Made by a program: the position numbers and the translations under genes. Positions 63,601-64,000 of a DNA stretch of 64,000 nt are shown piece after piece. Under the pieces are notes generated by a model, which saw nothing but the letters and a program-made list of their open reading frames with translations, made no database searches and was not told where the DNA came from. Position 1 is the stretch's first letter. The number at the start of each line of letters is the position of its first letter. Source of the stretch: Candidatus Rhodoluna planktonica (GTDB taxonomy: Bacteria > Actinomycetota > Actinomycetes > Actinomycetales > Microbacteriaceae); assembly GCF_001854225.1 (NCBI RefSeq), contig NZ_CP015208.1:310001-374000 (forward strand). Direction: 5' to 3'.

Positions 63601-64000
63601 TAGAGGTGCCGGAAACCTTCTCGGCGGCGAGCAATCTGGCCATATTGCCGGTGTTGGCTTTGACCTTTACCTTCGCATGATTGGTGAGGCGGTAGCCGAA
63701 TTCAAGGGTGAAAAGGTTGATTCGCCTGCTGAATTGAAGTTGGAATTACCCGTTGATGCTCACATTCCTGCCACCTATGTTGACAGTGAGAGACTGAGAC
63801 TTGAGGCCTATCACAAACTTTCCGCAGCCTCTGGTGAAACCGGTTCGCGAAAGCAACTCGACATGATTTTGGCTGAGCTAGAGGACAGATACGGCAAGGC
63901 TCCGGAGGCTGTTCGCAACTTGATTGACGTAACTGAATTGCGTCAACAGGCCAACCGTCTCGGTTTGAAAGATTTCAACGTTCTTGGTTTGCAGGCCAAG
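60686..64000 (+). CDS. mfd: transcription-repair coupling factor Mfd (3' end outside window)
   Basis: 1105 codons visible and still open at the right edge. N-terminal UvrB-homology module (about 1-300), then the RNA-polymerase-interaction domain starting 'KKGDYVVHQIHGIGRFVEL' near 490, and SF2 motor: Walker A DVGYGKTE near 648, DEEQ box 'IIDEEQRFGVEHKE' near 750, 'MSATPIPRTLEM', and motif VI 'QLHQIRGRVGRSRERAYAY'. The TRCF C-terminal domain begins near 1020 and is cut by the window. It displaces stalled RNA polymerase and recruits UvrA. GTG start, leaderless. Confidence 0.96.
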   Translation, partial: MSAQNSEAFSRLDALISDSYVFTKVKAKLKSKRLDLVAPVGAHPVLVSAFSQLQHDETGFSVQLVVVATGREAEETAAALRALDDRAEVLEFPSWETLPHERLSPSPETIGKRLRVLHRLHSLPEKLDHPVIVLSSVRAVLQPVVAHLADFPPLTLNRGSEYSLMELSLKLVELAYSRVDMVTKRGEFAVRGGILDIFPTTAEHAQRLEFFGDELDEIREFSVADQRSLPTDTELQKVEIFAAREMIITPQVAAKAREMTHEFPNISTMLAKIAEGIPVDGMEALVPVLATELVPVTSYFPQNTIVTLLSPEKSAARATNLVETNEEFLHAAWDAAIEGANAPIDLSAGGFFDLAEFKKHLDDRQLFTVSQFGADDDSLINLGFFEIPNFKGLDTTASDWLLDQQEDGYQIVVVAEGSGSVERLNEQFSALKLRVQVAQGSLRAGFVAPDPKLIVITEAEFYGKHSAYVSPQVRKLAAKRGQAVDPLSLKKGDYVVHQIHGIGRFVELVTREAGIARQKHQREYLLIEYAPSKRGYPGDTLFVPTDQLDLLTKYVGGEAPVLSKMGGTDWAKAKGNARKAIRKIAIDLVKLYSARMKSKGHAFGPDTPWQRELEEAFAFVETPDQLTTIEEVKRDMEREVPMDRLLAGDVGYGKTEIAVRAAFKAIQDGKQVAMLVPTTLLVRQHTDTFESRFAGFPVKVRSLSRFQTEKEVKETLAGLATGEIDMVIGTHRLLSNSVKFRNLGLVIIDEEQRFGVEHKEKLKDLKHNVDVLAMSATPIPRTLEMAITGIREMSTLATPPEERHPILTYIGSYSDKQVAAAIRRELLREGQVFFVHNRVSTIEKVANDLAELVPEARIAVAHGQMSEAALEQVVVDFWEKKFDVLVSTTIIETGIDIPNANTLIVDRAENFGLSQLHQIRGRVGRSRERAYAYFFYDPARPLSETAHDRLATIALNNELGGGMQIALKDLEIRGAGNLLGGEQSGHIAGVGFDLYLRMIGEAVAEFKGEKVDSPAELKLELPVDAHIPATYVDSERLRLEAYHKLSAASGETGSRKQLDMILAELEDRYGKAPEAVRNLIDVTELRQQANRLGLKDFNVLGLQAK

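Overview
This window reads as chromosomal core sequence of a small-genome actinobacterium, most likely a freshwater Microbacteriaceae of the Luna / Rhodoluna / Aquiluna type. The evidence is moderate GC, very tight gene packing with 1-4 bp overlaps, and a typical actinobacterial gene set: GlnR, SenX3-RegX3, CarD, MutT1-type Nudix-phosphatase, PMT mannosyltransferase, bacterial XPB helicase with its partner, DUF3027, DUF2530, DUF4032, MsiK-type ATPase, WXG100 and LytR_C. The assignment is inferred from gene content; no rRNA is present. I see no insertion sequence, prophage, integrase or CRISPR array.

Layout. 1-5.8 kb (minus strand): end of an EamA transporter, an SDR/DUF2867 protein, MutT1-like hydrolase, polyphosphate kinase and GlnR. 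5.8-10.5 kb (plus, one minus): two tiny membrane proteins, a nitrobindin-like protein, YgfZ, a FUSC-type membrane protein, then a methyltransferase divergent from gpmA. 10.5-13.1 kb: phosphate signalling (phoU, senX3, regX3). 13.2-17.9 kb: lipoprotein, then carD-ispDF-cysS-rlmB. 17.9-20.3 kb (minus): DUF4032 protein and the sugar-ABC ATPase. 20.5-25.2 kb: DsbA-like protein, tRNA-Thr, msrB, LytR_C protein, cspA, and groEL under two CIRCE elements. 25.2-31.5 kb (minus): WXG100, a two-component pair, XPB and partner. 31.5-35.1 kb: second cold-shock protein, DUF3027, DUF2530, serC, and a secreted NlpC/P60 hydrolase behind a structured leader. 35.1-39.7 kb: a 24-codon ORF, HNH endonuclease, tRNA-Arg, and a 1222-residue helicase-like protein whose ATPase motifs are degenerate. 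39.7-42.6 kb: FmdB, 5-formyl-THF cyclo-ligase, RimJ-like acetyltransferase, SepX/GlpR-like membrane protein, and a Lys/Ala repeat (histone H1-like) protein. 42.6-48.3 kb: TIGR01777 SDR, TerC, aldo/keto reductase, YciI, MFS, PMT. 48.3-64 kb (plus): rsmI-metG-tatD-rsmA-(SRPBCC-like)-ispE-ABC-F, tRNA-Gln, glmU-prs-APC permease, rplY-pth and mfd, which runs off the end.

Working together: IspDF and IspE supply three steps of the MEP isoprenoid pathway. PhoU/SenX3/RegX3 with Ppk, and GlnR, cover phosphate and nitrogen control. rlmB, rsmI, rsmA, cysS, metG, pth and rplY serve translation. GlmU and the NlpC/P60 enzyme act on the wall. Mfd, XPB and CarD act on transcription and repair.

Two patterns stand out. 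First, many starts have no Shine-Dalgarno sequence but a TAnnnT hexamer ending 6-7 nt before the start codon, the signature of leaderless transcription; in three divergent gene pairs the two -10 hexamers are adjacent or overlapping. Second, the large helicase-like protein keeps the family's fold signatures but has lost the Walker A lysine and the Walker B acidic pair.
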